Origin: SIG454 sp045646365
GTDB taxonomy: Bacteria > Bacillota > Clostridia > Monoglobales > Monoglobaceae
Direction: 5' to 3'
Assembly (NCBI GenBank): GCA_045646365.1
Contig: JAZRKP010000086.1
Span: forward strand, 40,788 to 104,787
Length of the DNA stretch: 64,000 nucleotides
Below, one piece after another: positions 61,340 through 64,000 of the stretch (position 1 is its first letter; every line of letters starts with the position of its first letter). Below the pieces are notes generated by a model that was not told where the DNA came from, searched no databases, and saw only the letters and a list, made by a program, of their open reading frames with translations. The translations under genes and the position numbers were made by a program.

Positions 61340-62752
61340 ATGCTTGATTATAAAGTTAAGATTGGTCTTGTTCCAATGCGCAGAAATACAACGGACAGAC
61401 CAAAGGGAACATTTTTGACATGGTATTCGGCAGAACAGAGAGGCGAAAAGTTTGTAAAGTATATCGAAGATAACTTTGCGAGCGAAAAGGTTTCCTTTGT
61501 TGACTCAAAGGGCCTTGGTCATAAGGATTTGATTTATGATGATGATTCTGCCGAGGCAATTATTAAGAGGTTTAAGGATAGCGATGTCGATGCAGTGTTT
61601 ATTATAAACTGTAACTTCGGAAACGAGGAAGCGGCGGCAGATATTGCGAAAGCACTTGGGAAGCCTGTGCTTTTATGGGCCCCCCTTGACGATGAATATT
61701 ATGTTGACGGAATGCGTCCGACAGATTCGCAGTGCGGACTTTTCGGAGTGTCAAGACAGATGCAGAGATTTCATATCCCGTTTTCGCATCTGCCATGTTG
61801 CAGAGTGGAAAGTGACGAGTTTAAAGAGGGTTTTGACAGCTTTGTAAGAGTTGTATGTATGGTTAAGAATTTTACAGGTCTTCGTATTGGTCAGGTTGGA
61901 CTTCGTCCTGCTCCGTTTTTCTCTGTTATCTGGAACGAAGGAGAGCTTATGGAGAAGTTCGGAATTAAGATTATTCCCATAAACTTTGCTATAATTGAGC
62001 AGAGAATGAACGCGGTTTTAGAAGAAAAGCCTGCTGAAATGGGCGAAATTGCGGACTATATCCGAAATAACTATACTCTTGACGATTTGACACCGCAGTA
62101 TGTTGAGCGTATGGCGGCGTTGACAGTTATGTATAAACGCCTTTTTGAGGAGTTTAAACTTGATGCAATTTCGGCAGAGTGCTGGACTGCAACTCCTGTT
62201 ATGTTTGACGGTCTTGCTCCTTGTACGGTTTATGGGTTGCTTAACGATATGGGGTATCTCATTTCCTGTGAAAGTGATATGCATTGCCTTATGACAATGG
62301 TTATGTTAAAGTGTGCAACTCTTGGCGAGGGCAAACCGCTTTTTGGTGAGTTCACGGTAAGACACCCCGAAAATAAAAATGCAGAGCTCTTGTGGCATTG
62401 CGGACCGTTCCCGCTTTCTCAAAAGGCGGAAAGCGGAATTGATTCCGAGGCAAGACTTGTTAATCAGCGTTCGTGGTTCAGAGGTAAGGATGGCACATAC
62501 ACAATCGCCCGTATGGATCAGGAAAGCGGAAATTATATGATTCTGCCTCTTGTTGCGGACACAACAAAAGGACCGCAGACCCACGGAACATATATCTGGG
62601 TTGAGTTTGACAATCTTCAAAAGATTGAGGACAGACTGCTTGACGGCCCGTATATCCATCATTTCGTAGAAATAGAAGGCGATTACAAGAAAGAAATCAA
62701 AGAATTTTGTAAATATTTCCCGAATCTTAAAGTTGATTCGGTATTAGAATAA
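61340..62752 (+). CDS. L-fucose/L-arabinose isomerase-like protein
   Basis: The 470-residue protein resembles the fucose/arabinose isomerase fold: an N-terminal Rossmann-like region (VDAVFIINCNFGNEEAAADIAKALGKPVLLWAPLDDEY), a central domain with LDAISAECWTATPVMFDGLAPC and SCESDMHCLMTMVML, and a C-terminal beta barrel. Glu and Asp residues in the AECW and CESD segments may bind the metal. The exact sugar is unknown, and many such proteins are uncharacterised. The ATG at 61340 has AAAGGTGAT upstream. It is divergent from RpiR and followed 16 bp later by an FAD oxidase gene, so the two likely act in one pathway. Confidence 0.78.
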   Translation: MLDYKVKIGLVPMRRNTTDRPKGTFLTWYSAEQRGEKFVKYIEDNFASEKVSFVDSKGLGHKDLIYDDDSAEAIIKRFKDSDVDAVFIINCNFGNEEAAADIAKALGKPVLLWAPLDDEYYVDGMRPTDSQCGLFGVSRQMQRFHIPFSHLPCCRVESDEFKEGFDSFVRVVCMVKNFTGLRIGQVGLRPAPFFSVIWNEGELMEKFGIKIIPINFAIIEQRMNAVLEEKPAEMGEIADYIRNNYTLDDLTPQYVERMAALTVMYKRLFEEFKLDAISAECWTATPVMFDGLAPCTVYGLLNDMGYLISCESDMHCLMTMVMLKCATLGEGKPLFGEFTVRHPENKNAELLWHCGPFPLSQKAESGIDSEARLVNQRSWFRGKDGTYTIARMDQESGNYMILPLVADTTKGPQTHGTYIWVEFDNLQKIEDRLLDGPYIHHFVEIEGDYKKEIKEFCKYFPNLKVDSVLE

Positions 62753-62768
62753 AAAAGGAGAAGAGAAG

Positions 62769-64000
62769 ATGACAGACTTTTTATTTGATGTGATTGCAAC
62801 CGAGCTTGAGGATGCAGTCGGAAGAGAAAATTGTTCAACAAGAACAATCGATAAGGTTTCCCACAGCGTTGACTATTTTTGGCTTTCCCGTATGTGGGCA
62901 GACAGAGGCTTAAGAATGCCTGAGGGTGATTTCATTGTTGCACCAAAAGATGCAAAGGAAACATCTGCGGTTCTTAAAATCGCAAACTACTACAAAATCC
63001 CCGTAACAACATGGGGCGCAGGCGGCGGTACTCAAGGCGGAGCAATCCCTGTTTGCGGCGGTATCGTTCTTGATACAAAGAGAATGAACAAAATCTATGA
63101 TGTTAATGAACAGGGAATGTACATAGAATGTGGCACAGGTGCTATATATAAGCACATTGAATGGGCGGCAAACGAAAAAGGGTATGCAACAATGCACTAT
63201 CCTTCATCTCTCACTTGCTCAACTGTCGGCGGATTTTTAGCTCACAGAGGTATCGGTGTTTCTTCAACAAAATACGGAAAAATCGACGATATGGTTCTCC
63301 AGATGGAGGTTGTTCTTCCAAATGGTGATATTATCGAAACATCTCCTGCTCCAAAGCACGCCGCAGGCCCTGACTTAAACCAAATTTTCATCGGTTCCGA
63401 GGGAACTCTTGGCGTTATGACGAAAGCACAGATGAGAATTTACGAACAGCCTGAATCCCGTCAGTTCAGAGGATTCTTGTTCCATAATATGACAGACGCG
63501 TTTAATGCAGGCAGAGAGCTTCTTCAGAAGTTCAAGCCGTCAGTAATGCGTCTTTATGACGAGGCAGAGACTGCATCTTTAATTAAGAAAATTGTCGGCG
63601 TTGAGAAAAAGGGTGCATTTATGAACATCGCAATCGAGGGTGTTAAGGAAATGGCAGACCTTGAAATGAAAATTCTCCTCGAAACATTCGGGAAATATGG
63701 TGCTGAGGACTTAGGCTCGGAATACGGCGAAAAATGGTGGAAAGAGAAGATAACATTCTTCTATCCGGGACATATGATGGATATTCCGCAGTGCTTCGGA
63801 ACAATGGACACAATCGCACCTTATGATAAGATTGAAAAAATCTACTGGGCAATGAAAGAGGCGATTGAAACAAACTTCCCACAGGCGAAGTTTATCGCTC
63901 ACTTCTCTCATTGGTATGAATGGGGTTGTATGATTTACGACAGATTTATAGTTGACGGAAAAGATGTTCCCAAGGATCCACACGAAGCGTTCAGAATTCA
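62769..64000 (+). CDS. FAD-binding oxidase (PCMH type), C-terminally cut by window end
   Basis: The reading frame is open to the window edge (410 codons visible). It has the FAD-binding PCMH domain with VTTWGAGGGTQGGAIPVCGGIVLD, TCSTVGGFLAHRGIG, a DDMVLQMEVVLPNGDI segment and GSEGTLGVMTKAQMRI. This fits glycolate / D-lactate oxidase and alkylglycerone-phosphate synthase relatives. AAAAAGGAGAAGAG precedes the ATG at 62769, and the gene follows the isomerase-like gene by 16 bp. It might oxidise a hydroxy acid released from the sugar pathway; the substrate cannot be judged without the C-terminus. Confidence 0.85.
   Translation, partial: MTDFLFDVIATELEDAVGRENCSTRTIDKVSHSVDYFWLSRMWADRGLRMPEGDFIVAPKDAKETSAVLKIANYYKIPVTTWGAGGGTQGGAIPVCGGIVLDTKRMNKIYDVNEQGMYIECGTGAIYKHIEWAANEKGYATMHYPSSLTCSTVGGFLAHRGIGVSSTKYGKIDDMVLQMEVVLPNGDIIETSPAPKHAAGPDLNQIFIGSEGTLGVMTKAQMRIYEQPESRQFRGFLFHNMTDAFNAGRELLQKFKPSVMRLYDEAETASLIKKIVGVEKKGAFMNIAIEGVKEMADLEMKILLETFGKYGAEDLGSEYGEKWWKEKITFFYPGHMMDIPQCFGTMDTIAPYDKIEKIYWAMKEAIETNFPQAKFIAHFSHWYEWGCMIYDRFIVDGKDVPKDPHEAFRI

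Overview
This looks like a chromosomal segment from an uncultured, probably gut-dwelling member of the Clostridia (Bacillota). The DNA is AT-rich, ribosome binding sites are strong AGGAGG types, and the gene content fits: ecfA1-ecfA2-ecfT-truA, gatCAB, a CvpA protein, SLH-domain surface proteins, and several AraC regulators beside glycoside hydrolases. No rRNA, tRNA, CRISPR array, phage genes or intact insertion sequence was seen.

Bases 1-13,150 are conserved housekeeping genes on the + strand: the energising module of an ECF vitamin transporter, tRNA pseudouridine synthase, a membrane-anchored DUF5711-like protein, CvpA, transcription terminator Rho, the glycolytic genes pgk-tpiA-gpmI, and gatCAB. 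Between pgk and tpiA the first 87 bp of the tpiA region (leader plus start of the gene) is present twice, separated by a 100-bp hairpin-rich element.

Bases 13,200-18,810 are on the - strand. A gene for an SLH/beta-solenoid surface protein is followed by a tightly packed cassette: HPr-kinase-like protein, PqqD-like protein, S24/S26 signal-peptidase-like protein, ABC exporter, and a MATE exporter. This resembles a peptide maturation and export system, but no precursor or radical SAM enzyme is visible. Bases 18,860-26,460 carry an M14 carboxypeptidase, an orphan lipoprotein solute-binding protein with a strong promoter, IMP dehydrogenase, an LTA-synthase-like sulfatase and a second MATE exporter.

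Bases 26,530 to the end are an accessory glycan and glycoside utilisation region. It holds cytoplasmic GH2, GH39, GH106-like, GH78, GH3 and GH35 enzymes, two secreted clan GH-A enzymes (one with a CBM9-like tail), and several secreted or SLH-anchored multidomain proteins. Three AraC regulators and one RpiR regulator divide it into separate regulons. The most unusual part is a probable operon (49,034-57,163). It joins three tandem QueG/reductive-dehalogenase-like Fe-S proteins to a Gfo/Idh/MocA oxidoreductase, an alpha-L-rhamnosidase (GH78) and a GH3 beta-glucosidase. This suggests removal of rhamnose and glucose from a plant glycoside coupled to reduction of the product; that is an inference. 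The window ends inside an FAD-dependent oxidase gene, which follows a fucose/arabinose-isomerase-like gene controlled by RpiR-type operators. No sugar transporter permease is encoded in the accessory region within the window.
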